In this document: piece after piece, positions 54,548 through 64,000 of the stretch | Numbering within the stretch: position 1 is the stretch's first letter | Layout: each line of letters opens with the position of its first letter | Source of the DNA: Acanthosepion lycidas | Lineage: Eukaryota > Mollusca > Cephalopoda > Sepiida > Sepiidae | Assembly: GCA_963932145.1 (NCBI GenBank) | Contig: OZ010599.1 | Location: 44,361,844-44,425,843, forward strand | Length of the DNA stretch: 64,000 bases | Direction of reading: 5' to 3' | The notes under the pieces: generated by a model | The model's database searches: none | What the model was told of the DNA's origin: nothing | The model's input: the letters and a program-made list of their open reading frames with translations, nothing else | Translations under genes and position numbers: made by a program

Positions 54548-54879
54548 TTGGAATTTCAAACCAAACCCTTTATTTTGTCCACCGGGGGAGATTGTTCTAG
54601 TTCCATGTGCCACGCCTCTTCCACATGTCTGTTATTTCCCTTTAACTCAACTCTCCAAGTTCTCCAAGTTTGGTTCTCCACTGCTGTGGCCTGGTATTGA
54701 ACTTATAACTCTTTGTGTCTAGTCACTGGGCCTAACCAACATCTTTATCAGCATTTTCTTTTTTTTATATGTACTTTTCATTGGGGCAAGTATTTTTCAT
54801 ACTGTATATGTGAAGGCATGAAAGCTACAGTTACAGTGCAGTGTTAATTCCTGTGTCTACTCTGTCTATATCTACCTCA

Positions 54880-54886
<7 letters not shown>

Positions 54887-54960
<74 letters not shown>
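54887..54960. repeat. (TC)n plus (TA)n microsatellite
   Basis: CT units followed by about 50 bp of TA. Confidence 0.96.
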
Positions 54961-54964
<4 letters not shown>

Positions 54965-55014
54965 TATGTGTTTGTGTGTGTGTGCATAAAATTTCAGATA
55001 TCTGTAAAAACAAA

Positions 55015-55105
55015 ATAAATAAAAGTAAAAACAAGAGGAAGATGTTTTATGCCAATGTGTTTCATCCTTATCAAGGCACTTGATAAAGATTTTCCTCTTG
55101 TTTTT

Positions 55106-55109
<4 letters not shown>
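55015..55109 (-). repeat. Decayed foldback, family H4
   Basis: AAAAACAAGAGGAAGATGTT and TTATCAAGGCA are partly answered by TGATAAAGATTTTCCTCTTG. Minus strand 55050-55078 has TGCC, TTGATAA, a 4-base remnant in place of helix II, GAA, ACACAT, T and GGCA. Helix I still pairs (TGCC/GGCA). Confidence 0.55.

Positions 55110-55159
<50 letters not shown>
55110..55159. repeat. (TA)n microsatellite
   Basis: TA array; target of the following LTR-like insertion. Confidence 0.96.
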
Positions 55160-55163
<4 letters not shown>

Positions 55164-55514
55164 ATGGTCCGGTTCCTAGTACTACGGTGATAGTCCAAGG
55201 TAGAACCAATAAAGAAGAACTCAAAGGCGGATATGGAATAACATATCTGTATTACAAACAGGAATATATACAGAGAGGTAGAAAAGTGTTTGTACGAACA
55301 ATCAGGTTTAGTAGTAATTGTCTGAACACGACTCTGTTTCGGACTGCCTCTGACTCGACTGATTGACTCGCTCTGACTGACTGACAGACTTCTGACGGAC
55401 TTAACTCCAGACTGAACTCAAACTTCAGACGGAACACACTGCTTCCTCTTGAGGCGCAGTATTTATTACATATGGAATAGTCCACTATGTTATTATGGGT
55501 AAGGTCCCATAACA
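55160..55514. mobile_element. Solo LTR candidate, 355 bp
   Basis: Starts TGTTATGG and ends CCATAACA, an 8-base inverted end with the TG...CA form of retroviral-type LTRs. TATAT flanks both sides, but within TA-rich DNA. Contains CCAATAAAGAAG near 55206 and repeated CTGACTGACTGACAGAC text. GC content is higher than the surroundings. No internal retrotransposon region adjoins, so a solo LTR is inferred. Strand unknown. Confidence 0.6.
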
Positions 55515-55654
55515 TATATACACAGGAGCTATTATATTAAAAACTTTAACTAAAACTTTGTAATTGCAGGTTATATCTATTGTAAATACGTTTATTTATC
55601 TAATTTACTCTCTTTGTCTTTATTATTTTTAGAATTTAATAAAATTTAAGCTAA

Positions 55655-56213
55655 ATGCATGACCTCTCCGAGTTTGAAAAAGAGCAAATTGTTGGAGCTC
55701 GCATGGCAGGAGCCTCAATCACTAAGGTTGCTGAACTGTTTGGTTTTTCAAGAACTGCCATATCAAGAACACTGATGCAATTTGAGAAACAGGGCAAGAC
55801 TTCTAGCAACTGTAGCAATTCGGGCCAGACTTGCAAACTTACTGACAAGGACTAACGTGCATTGAAATGCAATATGGCAAAAAATCATCGGACAAATGTG
55901 GCCAAAGTGACTGCTGAGTTGAATAACCATCTGAATAGTTCAGTTTCTACTAAAACTGTTCAACGTCAATCTCAAGATATCAATATTATTGAACATTTGT
56001 GGTGCATTTTGGAGCAACAAGTTAGGAGTTGCTATCCTCCATTGCCATGTTGTAAAGAGCTGGAGAAGGATTTAATGGAAGAATGACTGAAAATTTCTCT
56101 GGATGAAGTCAGGAAGCTGTATGATTCCATTCTTAAATGTATTAAAGCTGTCTGTGAGGCTAAAGGAGGACCAAGTCCATATTAAATAAAGTGTTCCAAT
56201 TATTTTGTCCAAC

Positions 56214-56217
<4 letters not shown>
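55655..56217 (+). pseudogene. Tc1-like transposon, internally deleted transposase
   Basis: The first frame (55655-55855) is the N-terminal helix-turn-helix of a Tc1 transposase: FEKEQIVGARMAGASITKVA, then ELFGFSRTAISR. After a stop the text continues with KNHRTNVAKVTAELN and KTVQR, then jumps to QSQDINIIEHLWCILEQQVR, the segment around the last catalytic residue (SPDLNPIEHLW in the family). The two central Asp regions are missing. The 3' end CCAATTATTTTGTCCAACCC precedes a TA array. No matching 5' inverted repeat is visible. Confidence 0.85.

Positions 56218-56253
<36 letters not shown>
56217..56253. repeat. (TA)n microsatellite
   Basis: TA array at the Tc1 3' end. Confidence 0.95.
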
Positions 56254-56254
<1 letters not shown>

Positions 56255-56255
<1 letters not shown>

Positions 56256-56650
56256 GGGCACGTGGCTGAGTGGTTAAAATATTCACTTACTAACCTGGGT
56301 TCAAATCTAACCATGGTCTATTTGTCAGGAAGGTGACTTCTTGATGTTATCAGTCTGGGGGAGGCAATCCTAGTGTGAAAAGCATACCACGGCCCAAACC
56401 AAGCCTTGTAAGTGAAACTGAGTAGGTGGATCTATTTTGGGGCTATAAACAGTTGTGCTAGCATGAAGTCACAAGTTATCATGATTGATTGTTTGAGAGT
56501 GTTGCCCTTGTTCCGACAGTTCATCATGCCAAGTAAACACTCTCCCTCAGAAACTGCAACTAAGGTCTGCTCAGCACAGTTACAGTATAAACCACAGGTG
56601 GGCTCTCTGGGTGTTGAATAAACACAAATGTTCTGAGCAGACTAGTAGAC
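56255..56650 (+). repeat. tRNA-derived SINE, family B, best copy
   Basis: Head GTGGCTGAGTGGTTAAAATA (A box) and CTGGGTTCAAATCTAACC (B box) resemble a Ser/Leu-type tRNA. The body CAGGAAGGTGACTTCTTGAT, GGGGGAGGCAATCCTAGTGT and ATGAAGTCACAAGTTATCAT is shared with 59090 and 735. Confidence 0.75.
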
Positions 56651-57039
56651 AAGCATCCTTGGATACAAGTGGTTAGACATTTTATATATATGTATATGTC
56701 TTATTAAATAATTTAGACAAGTTTTGCCTATTTATTTTTAATAGGATCCTCTCATCAGTAGACAAAACCTGCCTCAATTATTTAATGAGACATGTCTGAA
56801 TGAAAATATGCTGTCAAAATATATTCAGTACATATATATATATACAGTGAACTAATAAACATTAATTTCAAGTGCGAATTTTAAGTAATTTCATTACTTA
56901 TCTGAAATAAATCCATCAACATTTAGAATTTTTAGTAATGACTCGTTTTATAAACACTGTGTAATAGTAAGGAATTTGGTAGTAATCATGAACTGAATTG
57001 AAAAAAAAATGATTAGGTATGGACCTTTTTTTTCAATCC
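56651..57039. other. No gene recognised
   Basis: AT-rich spacer between repeats. Confidence 0.4.
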
Positions 57040-58010
57040 TTTCTCCCTAGGCAAGACAATAATGCTACTAGGACACGGGGTCGGGGGTGGTGTTACAGGA
57101 AGTGAAAAGAGAAAGAGAAGAATTTAGTGATGTAAGGCCAATAAAAAAAACAGAGTTCAGGAAGACAGAAGATGGCAATTGACATTTTATTTAAAATTAT
57201 GAAGATTGTACATGGCAGGGAAGCAAGAAATTGGAAGGGAGTTTCACAGGTGAGAAGTGAGAGGATAGTAACTATTAGAATAGACCAGACAGTTGCATCT
57301 ATCTAGTTTAACAGTAAAATGGTGGGATAGTTGCCAATCTAATAGCATGCTTAAATTCTTACTGTTGAGGCACTAAGGAGAAAAGCTTATCAGAACAACT
57401 GCCATGGAAATATTTGTAGAAAAGAAACAGAGAAACCATATAACATCAGTGAGAAAATGACTGAAGTCAATGATGTCAGATTAAGATCGATTATATTACA
57501 GACCTTTCTTTGAATTTTGACAAGAATCTTGACATATATACCAGGAGCACCAGGCCAGATATGGCCATGGTATTCAATGTACATATGATTGATATTAGGT
57601 TGGTGTAAAAATAATGTCGTTTTCTCACATATGTTACTATGTGAGAAAACGACATTATTTTGCACCAACCTAATAGATTTATATATGTGCAAGATAGATT
57701 CTGACAAGAAGAATTGTCTGACCAAACACAGTGAACCAACTTTTCTAGCAGTAGAGTTAGCAAGTGATTCAATATAATCATACCACTTCATGTCAGTAGA
57801 AAATATGAGCCTAAGAAGGTGTAAAGTGTTGCTCTCCTGAAGTTTAACATCGGCCCTGATGATGGCAGACAGAAACATTTCTCTGTGGTGATTAAGGGAA
57901 AACAGTTTTGTTATGGAGGTGTTCAAATTTACAATTCCACAAGCCATTTGGGGATCTAGTTTAGAAATGATAGCAGAAATCATGGACATAGTTATGCACA
58001 TATCACTCAG
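57040..58010 (-). pseudogene. LINE lineage 1 remnant carrying a MITE
   Basis: Longest lineage 1 copy. Minus frame from 58001: ISAIISKLDPQMACG, then NLNTSITKLFSLNHHREMFL, HLLRLIFSTDMKWYDYIESL and ILHIYKS; after the MITE, YIEYHGHIWPGAPGIYVKIL. The 3' end CTCCCTAGGCAAGACAATAA is at 57045. The reading frame survives the MITE because insertion plus duplication is 81 bp. An internal deletion after the SKLDPQMACG block removes part of the RT palm. Confidence 0.8.
57595..57673. mobile_element. Mariner MITE, 79 bp
   Basis: Ends TTAGGTTGGTGTAAAAATAA and complement of TTATTTTGCACCAACCTAA; TA on both sides. The loop is ACATATGTTACTATGTG. Inserted in the LINE between the codons for YKS and YIEYHGHIW. Confidence 0.93.
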
Positions 58011-59085
58011 TAGAGATGCTGTTCTAGGGGAAAAATCAGGCAGACATACTCAAGATTGGTCGAGAATGGATTTGAAGAAAATTTTTGAGCAAAGCCCTCT
58101 GCTTTATCTACAGTAGATGACAACATTTTAAATTAATTGAAGCAAATCAGGAACTGAGTATTTGCTCTTGTTCAGCAGAGCTACCAGTAATTTCTAGAAC
58201 CAAATTTATGAGAAGCTATATGATATCTCATTTTATCAGCAAGTAGTAACTTTGCCTCTTTGAAAAGACACTTACACTCATTATGAGTGGTGACAAAGAG
58301 GACAACTGCATTCTTTAAAAAGCTTACATGCTATAGAAATCGCAGCAGTGACACCTAGTGTGGTAAGGCAGTGAATCTCTACTTATATAATTGTGAGAAG
58401 GATTTATCTCTTTGTCTCTCTTTTCAATCTGTTATAATGATTATGTATTACCAGAAATGAAACTCCAATCTCAAAACCAAAAATCCAGTTTTCTAACCAC
58501 TGGGCTGCTACTTCAAGTGCCTATTTCCTTGAAAAGACAACAGCATTCTTATTTAAGTTCATGGCAGAATTTGAGTATAACTTACAGAGCAAAGCACACA
58601 TTCTGGAACATCTGAATAAATATTCCAGGAGTGATTAGAGAAATAGAAAAAGAAAAGAGAGCAAGAGAAAAGCAAAGAGTTGGACATAGAGCTCTGATAA
58701 AATCTGGAGCCTTGCAGAGAGAATTAGTCTTGTCTTTTTGAGTGCAGATAATATGGCCAAGCATCATTGGCTGGTGGTCCTTTGTTTGGTCATAAATAAA
58801 GATCTCTGAAGTGAATCTGGCAACTGTCCACAATCACATGGAGACATACCAAAGGCAGAGTAGCAAACAGTATCTAAACCAGTAACTCACAAATATAGAA
58901 AGTTTAATGAAAGCAGCCTAGGAACCAGATGGATCAAAAGGATTTCTGTAATTGATTTAATGCAAATAGTTATTCCCTATTTGAATAGAAGAGGGTGCTG
59001 AAAAATTATTGGCCCAGTCTATTTCCGAAAATTTAACCAAATGACCAAATGTCGGAATTTTAATTTGGAAAGGCTGAGAGTGCAT
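58011..59085. other. No gene recognised
   Basis: No domain or RNA seen. Slightly less AT-rich than the flanks. Confidence 0.4.
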
Positions 59086-59089
59086 TATC

Positions 59090-59395
59090 TGGCATGATCA
59101 ACAGTCTGAGCAAGTCCAGTATGCTTAAACTCTCGGTCATGATGACTTGTGACTTCATGCTAGCACAACTGTTGACAGTTCTCAAATAGTACCATCTACC
59201 CAAATTCACTCACAAGGATTGAGTCAACCTGTGCTATGGTTCTCAGGCACTTTCCAATGGTACATGCTAGGATGGCCTCCCCAGGCCACTAACATCAATA
59301 AGTATCCTTCCTGACAAGTCAGCTATGGTGAGATTTGAACCTGGGTCTTATGGTTGGAAAGTGAACGTTCTAACCACTAGGCTATATGCCCATCA
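59090..59395 (-). repeat. tRNA-derived SINE, family B, full copy
   Basis: Complement strand: GGGCATATAGCCTAGTGGTT (A box) and AGACCCAGGTTCAAATCTC (B box), then GCTGACTTGTCAGGAAGG and the shared body. It starts at about 59395 and reads leftward. Confidence 0.8.
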
Positions 59396-61590
59396 AAGAA
59401 GAGTTTAAAATGACAAACTATTTAGAAATGTGGTTGTTAAAGTGGAAGAGGAGTGAAATAAAAGTGAAAATGGTCTCCAGTTGTGACATTAAATGAAATG
59501 CTGACATCTGATCTACAATCTTGAGGAACTGTAAATTCTATTTAATTTGTTTTCCTTTTCTTCTTATTGTATTTTTGTCTTTCTTTCCTCTTATTCAAAA
59601 GTTAGAATCAAGTTCATAATGAAGTCAACTGGGACAGAACCCAAGTTTTAAAGAAGATAGAAAATGAATTAAAACAGAAAATGCATGAAAATATTAAAAG
59701 AAGACAAAAATATGAAAATAACAAAATTAAATTTTCAAAAGGTCAGAAATGGATGTCAATCAATATTAGAATTTTTTTCTTCCCAGAACCATTTTCATTT
59801 GGAATACAAAAATTTAAGTCTAACATTTCAACTTTAATATAGTCGGCAATTTGACAGACTGTTTCTTAATGTTAAACTTTATCAAATAAATTCTTGCATT
59901 TTATTTTTCATTTATTCATTTAACCCTTCAATGTGACTTCATTTAAAATTGTGTCAGAAATAATGTCTAAATCTCTGAAATATTTAATTATCTCAACTGA
60001 CAAACCAACTTGGCAAATAGTATTATTAATTATGAGAAGATTTCTTTTATTACCTAAAAGCAAGATGTTTTGGAATATATTCCTTTGTCTGAAACATAAC
60101 AGAATAATAATGACATTTGCACAGTTCCAGTTACCATTGAGCAAGTCTTTTATTCCAATGGCTTAATGCAATTTAAAATCTTCAACAATATGCGTTTTAT
60201 TCCTTATTTAGAATTGGCTTAAGAACTGAAATTATATAACTATAAATTATTTCATGTAAATGATAATACTAATTGTATCGATACTGAATAACTACTAAAT
60301 TGTTTAGACAAATAAAGAGTAAAAAAAAAGTAAAAATATTAGCACTATACTTTTAAGGTTGAATGTTTTTAAAATAGACAAAATATCAATTATTTATTTT
60401 GTATATTTATCTTTGATTTTAAGTCTTGGTATGTGGAATAAAGTTTCATTTGATTTAGGATAAGCAATTTTATTCAGTATTTTTTATTACATTGTGGTTG
60501 TAGATAGCATAGTAGCAATTTGTTTTCATACCTGGATTTTGAAATAACTTCAAGTCTTTTTCTTGGAGTTTATTTTCTTCTGTAAAAGGTTATAGTTATT
60601 TTCTCCTCTAGATAAAGGTTATATGGTTTTGAGTTGTTGTAAGCTAGTGCTGTTTTTCTTATTTTTCCTATTCTTTTTGGGGTGTTTTGGTTTTTGTCTT
60701 TCAGTTTCCATATATGCTTTCAGAGGGTTGTACTATCTATGGCCAGTGCATACTGCCCCAAACTCCCTGACTGTGGGAGGGGGCCCAAGATTGAGCGGGA
60801 ACCCCAGGCAGTACTTTGCTTTTTTCTACCTACATTTATATACATTACAATTTAAACTAAGCACAACTGACTATTAAAGGATGAAAAATCATTGTGGATT
60901 TTGATGTGATTTTGGTGGGTTTTTTGTCTAAATCTGTGAATTTGTTTTGCTCATGCTGTGTCGAAAAAACACTCTATAATATTCACTATTTTTTATCCAT
61001 CATGTTGAATGTATTAAAACTTTTAACAAAAATATCAAAGTTGTTGTTAAAAATTGCTGCAAAACATTGTTGATTTATTTAAGATGGAATGATTTATTGT
61101 GTCTTGTCCACTAATTTGTATTTACAGATATATTATATGAGGTATTTATTTTCCGTTTTTCTAGACGAATTGTTCATATATAAGACATATGATCTATTAT
61201 TGTGCATAATTAGGTTAAAATAAAATTTGTATTCTATATGAATACTACTTTATGAAAACTGAGATGTAGCAGTGTGCATATGTCAGGCAGGGACATGTAT
61301 CATTTATTTGGTGGGAAATCACAAGAACCTTGCACCGGACATGGTACTATTATCATATTTTTGTTAAATGATGCTTTGTGTGAGTAGCTTCTCTTTTTCC
61401 AGGAAATCTTAGTTAATCTAATATATATTTTTTGTGGATTTCCTTTGAATGTTTCTGTAGCTTCATGAAAAATATACAAAACAAATAATAGATTAAATAT
61501 ATAAATGAATAAAATAAACCTAAATATATACAGGGCCTGATGATAAATTGTTGTTTAATTTATACAAGAATGAAAATAATATTTCATTTT
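59396..61590. other. No gene recognised
   Basis: About 2.2 kb of AT-rich DNA without recognised repeats; the longest apparently unique stretch. A GC-richer pocket lies at 60740-60815. The frame 60623-60877 begins with a hydrophobic Leu/Phe/Cys-rich segment and has no recognised domain. Confidence 0.45.

Positions 61591-61594
<4 letters not shown>

Positions 61595-61624
<30 letters not shown>
61595..61624. repeat. (TA)n microsatellite
   Basis: Short TA array at the mariner remnant. Confidence 0.95.
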
Positions 61625-61627
<3 letters not shown>

Positions 61628-61669
61628 CAAAAATTACACAAAAATATCTTGAAATACTAAAGATTAAAT

Positions 61670-62088
61670 TTATTCAATAAAATCGCAATTGGCTTCAACC
61701 ACACCCTCCAGACAACTTCGGAATCTCCTGCCACTTTTCTCGATGGTCTCCTTGTTTAAGTTAATGAATGCTGTCATAATCCTTGCCTTCACTTCATCTT
61801 TGCTGTTACAAGGAGTTTTATTGGTCTCTCGTTCAACTGTGTCCCACACATAATAATTAAGTTGGGTTGCTGTCTGGGGTATTAGGTAGTGAGATGTGGG
61901 GTGATGTGGTTACAGAAATTGTCTGACAGCTATGATTGGTTTCTTCTGTTTGTGTGACATGGTGCAGAGCCATGTTGCCAGACATAGGTTCTTCCAGCAG
62001 CCACCCACTTGACCAAGGACAACACTTCCTCCTCAAGGTACTTGATGTATGCCTCCGTGTTGAGTCTGAGGCCCTCACCAACAAATCA
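61670..62088 (-). pseudogene. Mariner-family transposase, C-terminal half, decayed
   Basis: Minus-strand text spans several frames: GLRLNTEAYIKYLEEEVLSL, then YVWQHGSAPCHTNRRNQS, a stop, a shifted NTPDSNPT, then LNYYVWDTVERETNKTPCNS and ...FRSCLEGVVEAN to a TAA at 61670-61672. In intact relatives the middle motif is usually QDSAPCH and the last LDYYVW. Here G and N stand at the two expected Asp positions, so both catalytic acids are lost. The N-terminal half is missing. Confidence 0.8.
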
Positions 62089-62257
62089 GATTGATTTTTT
62101 CAGGGCTATATGTATATTACATTATATTTAGTGGATATATGAGTTTGAGTATATGCCCCAATTTGTTAAAGCAGGTAAATCTACATCTACCAGCATATGC
62201 ATTTGAGAGGCTTAATTAAAAAAATATACCTTCCTGCAGGGTTCAATGGGTATCTAC

Positions 62258-62367
62258 TGTCCAGCTCATTATGCGTTTAACTGTCCAGCTCAGTATGCGT
62301 TTAACTGTTCAGCTCAGTATGCGTTTAACTGTCCAGCTCAGTATGCGTTTAACTGTCCAGCTCAGAG
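62258..62367. repeat. 24-bp minisatellite, about 4.5 copies
   Basis: Unit CTGTCCAGCTCAGTATGCGT plus TTAA, nearly identical between copies; a CpG is retained in each unit. Confidence 0.95.
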
Positions 62368-62580
62368 ACAGCTTTTATAGTCAAGCAAAGTTCACATACT
62401 CTGTTTAAGAAATGCCAATGTCTTGTTGGCATCTCTCCAAGCACATATCTGCTAAACTTTATTTAAGCATCCGTAATGAAAACCAAGTAATTTCTCAGCA
62501 GTTAATGGCTTATATTTATAATCTGACATTGTTTCTTATTACTTTAAATGTAATATTTAGTGAATACATATTTTCAAGTA

Positions 62581-62660
62581 TTAGGTTGGTGCAAAAATAA
62601 TATCGTTTTTTGACATATTTTTTAACGTCAAAAAACGATATTATTTTTGCACCAACCTAA
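62581..62660. mobile_element. Mariner MITE, 80 bp
   Basis: Ends TTAGGTTGGTGCAAAAATAA and exact complement; TA at 62579-62580 and 62661-62662. Arms are almost perfect. Confidence 0.95.
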
Positions 62661-62710
62661 TAGATATTCTTCTTTTTGAAATAGTGTAAATTTACATGCA
62701 ATAACCTGTA

Positions 62711-62716
<6 letters not shown>

Positions 62717-62774
<58 letters not shown>
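62717..62774. repeat. (TA)n plus (GA)n microsatellite
   Basis: TA followed by GA units. Confidence 0.96.
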
Positions 62775-62775
<1 letters not shown>

Positions 62776-62799
62776 TATTCATGGAAGATTGAAGTTTAA

Positions 62800-63041
62800 A
62801 TACAGTAAATTCGACCTTGCTAACCAAATGCTTCTTCGTGGCCAAATTGGTAAAGGCATGTCGAGCTAAATGACGGTTCCGTATAGGATACAGGTTTGAA
62901 TCCTGTCGAAGGATGAATATTTTCTGTGAAAATTTCTCGGACATTCAGGCCAGTAAATGCTGTTTAATACTGTTTATTATAAATTGAGCATTTACTTAAA
63001 TATTTGTATCTATAAAAAGAATGTATAAACAGAAAAATGTC

Positions 63042-63050
<9 letters not shown>
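62800..63050 (+). repeat. tRNA-type foldback element, right half
   Basis: Begins in the pre-core text (TCGACCTTGCTAACCAAATG), has the tRNA-like core and the entire right arm to AATGTCTTAATATA. The left arm is missing. A TA array follows. Confidence 0.85.
62832..62913 (+). ncRNA. Class II tRNA-like core (82 nt)
   Basis: Acceptor TTCTTCG/CGAAGGA pairs at all seven positions although the bases differ from the 36169 copy. D stem GCC/GGC, anticodon stem TGTCG/TGACG, variable arm with TCC/AGGA, T arm ACAGG-TTTGAAT-CCTGT. B box GGTTTGAATCC. Position 33 is again not T. Confidence 0.65.

Positions 63051-63105
<55 letters not shown>
63051..63105. repeat. (TA)n microsatellite
   Basis: About 55 bp of TA. 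Confidence 0.97.
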
Positions 63106-63108
<3 letters not shown>

Positions 63109-63335
63109 GTGCATATGGGTAGTAATCCATCTTTTATACAAGTTTCATTAAAAATGACTGACAGAGTACCGATTAAGCTTTTTATTCAATTTTTCTTGTG
63201 TTCGTATAAGTGATTTCTTTTCTAGACATAAAGTGTGTAAAAGCTGTCCAAATGTTCTATATCTCGAAGCACTCTCAGATATTCTATTAGTTATTTTCAA
63301 GGATGTTTTTGTACTTTAATTTTTAACTGAATATG
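63106..63335. repeat. Dispersed repeat, copy 2 of 2
   Basis: Homologous to 9251-9480 over its length, with the same adjacency to a TA array. Confidence 0.6.
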
Positions 63336-63477
63336 TAGTTTTCTCTATATATCTGGTGTGATAGAAATGTTTTTTGTTTTTTTTCCAAACGCAGCACATT
63401 GTGGCCATGTTCGTCATTGATTTTATTGAGCATTGTTTTTGTTTTTTCTTTATTATTATTTTTATTATTATTATTAA

Positions 63478-63481
<4 letters not shown>

Positions 63482-63512
<31 letters not shown>
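63482..63512. repeat. (TA)n microsatellite
   Basis: TA array after a degenerate (TTA)n run. Confidence 0.95.
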
Positions 63513-63515
<3 letters not shown>

Positions 63516-63599
63516 CATTATTTTTAATGATTACATATGTTTGAGTTATGACCCCTGTTTTTTTGTTTTCTTAAACAGTGAATTAATAACAAATTGCAG

Positions 63600-63900
63600 A
63601 GATTGAAAAGTCTGACTAAAGAAAAACTTTTTTCTTAGTTTAGGATGGTAGTTATCAATTTCACTGTTTAAGAAAATGAAAAAACAAGATTAGCAAATTA
63701 ACTGAAGGAAAAAAAGAGATACGGGTTCAATTCCTGTTGGAGGTATAATTTTTTTCAGTAGGACTTATCAATCAAGGCCAGTTGTTATTAATTTCACTAG
63801 TTAAGAAAATAATAAAAAAAAAAACAGGGATAACAACTAAAACATGTGTACCCACTAAAAATAATGTTTATAGTAATAAGAAATAATGTCAGCTAAAAAA
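63600..63900 (+). repeat. Partial foldback with T-arm remnant
   Basis: ACGGGTTCAATTCCTGTTGGAGG at 63721 repeats the T-arm and acceptor 3' side of the tRNA-type foldbacks. Flanking text GTTATCAATTTCACTGTTTA / TTATTAATTTCACTAGTTAA is repeated, and CCCACTAAAAATAATGTTTA matches 12836-12855. A different arm set around a similar tRNA fragment. Confidence 0.5.
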
Positions 63901-63974
63901 AAATTCCTTTCTTGTATAAATCAACTACAGGATAATGTCTCCCTCCCCCAAAAATCAACAAATTTCAATAGATT

Positions 63975-63999
63975 TTAGAAAGTACTCAATGCCTAGTTT
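63975..63999 (+). repeat. CTCAAT box at window edge
   Basis: AGAAAGTACTCAATGCCTAG resembles the box that precedes the foldbacks at 10040, 10290, 13798 and 28952; the element would lie beyond the window. Confidence 0.4.
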
Positions 64000-64000
64000 T

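Larger units (their letters stand above)
54285..54745 (-). repeat. Composite repeat, families H5 and H6
   Basis: 54290-54410 aligns with 10855-10975 (family H5). 54480-54745 aligns with 42770-43010 and with the H6 foldback at 40965. The minus-strand B-box-like complement GGTATTGAACTTATAACTC lies near 54692. Confidence 0.65.

Noticed and set aside
59920..60166. Overlapping frames on both strands of similar length
   Set aside because: Mutual shadows in unique AT-rich DNA; neither has a recognisable domain.

Overview
The window looks like repeat-dominated, AT-rich metazoan DNA, most likely from a mollusc and plausibly a cephalopod. The evidence is dozens of long (TA)n arrays, decayed animal-type LINE 3' ends, mariner/Tc1, hAT-like and piggyBac-like remnants, and several tRNA- and 5S-derived SINEs. 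The taxon is an inference. I found no convincing host protein-coding exon: no open frame without transposon homology shows a recognisable domain, and the longest ones lie in low-complexity or AT-rich DNA. Layout: 0-9 kb holds LINE and SINE fragments plus a 21-22 bp minisatellite. 9-18 kb is a dense zone of (TA)n arrays, palindromic (foldback) repeats and duplicated segments. 18-27 kb has local duplications, an 882 bp inverted-repeat element and a second LINE lineage. 27-41 kb has more foldbacks, a LINE with a GAA expansion, 5S/tRNA composite SINEs, a piggyBac-like MITE and a hAT-like MITE. 42-51 kb is a SINE nest plus a tandem mariner MITE pair. 52-56 kb is again foldback and (TA)n rich and contains a solo-LTR candidate and an internally deleted Tc1 element. 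57-64 kb has a LINE interrupted by a MITE, a mariner pseudogene, another minisatellite and further foldback pieces. The most interesting content is a set of short palindromic repeats, mostly beside (TA)n arrays, that contain sequences fitting type I hammerhead ribozymes: the CUGANGA box, a short helix II, GAAA, a very short helix III, a GUC/GUA/GUU cleavage triplet and a closing helix I. Several unrelated sequence families keep the helices with different bases. One group replaces C3/G8 by U3/A8, which would keep the 3-8 core pair. Many are preceded by a shared CTCAAT box. Hammerheads of this type are known from Penelope-like elements and retrozymes; I infer non-autonomous relatives of these here. 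A second unusual family is a foldback element whose core is an 82-nt class II tRNA-like cloverleaf, retained in three copies with compensatory changes in the acceptor stem. All folds and alignments were done by eye; none was computed.
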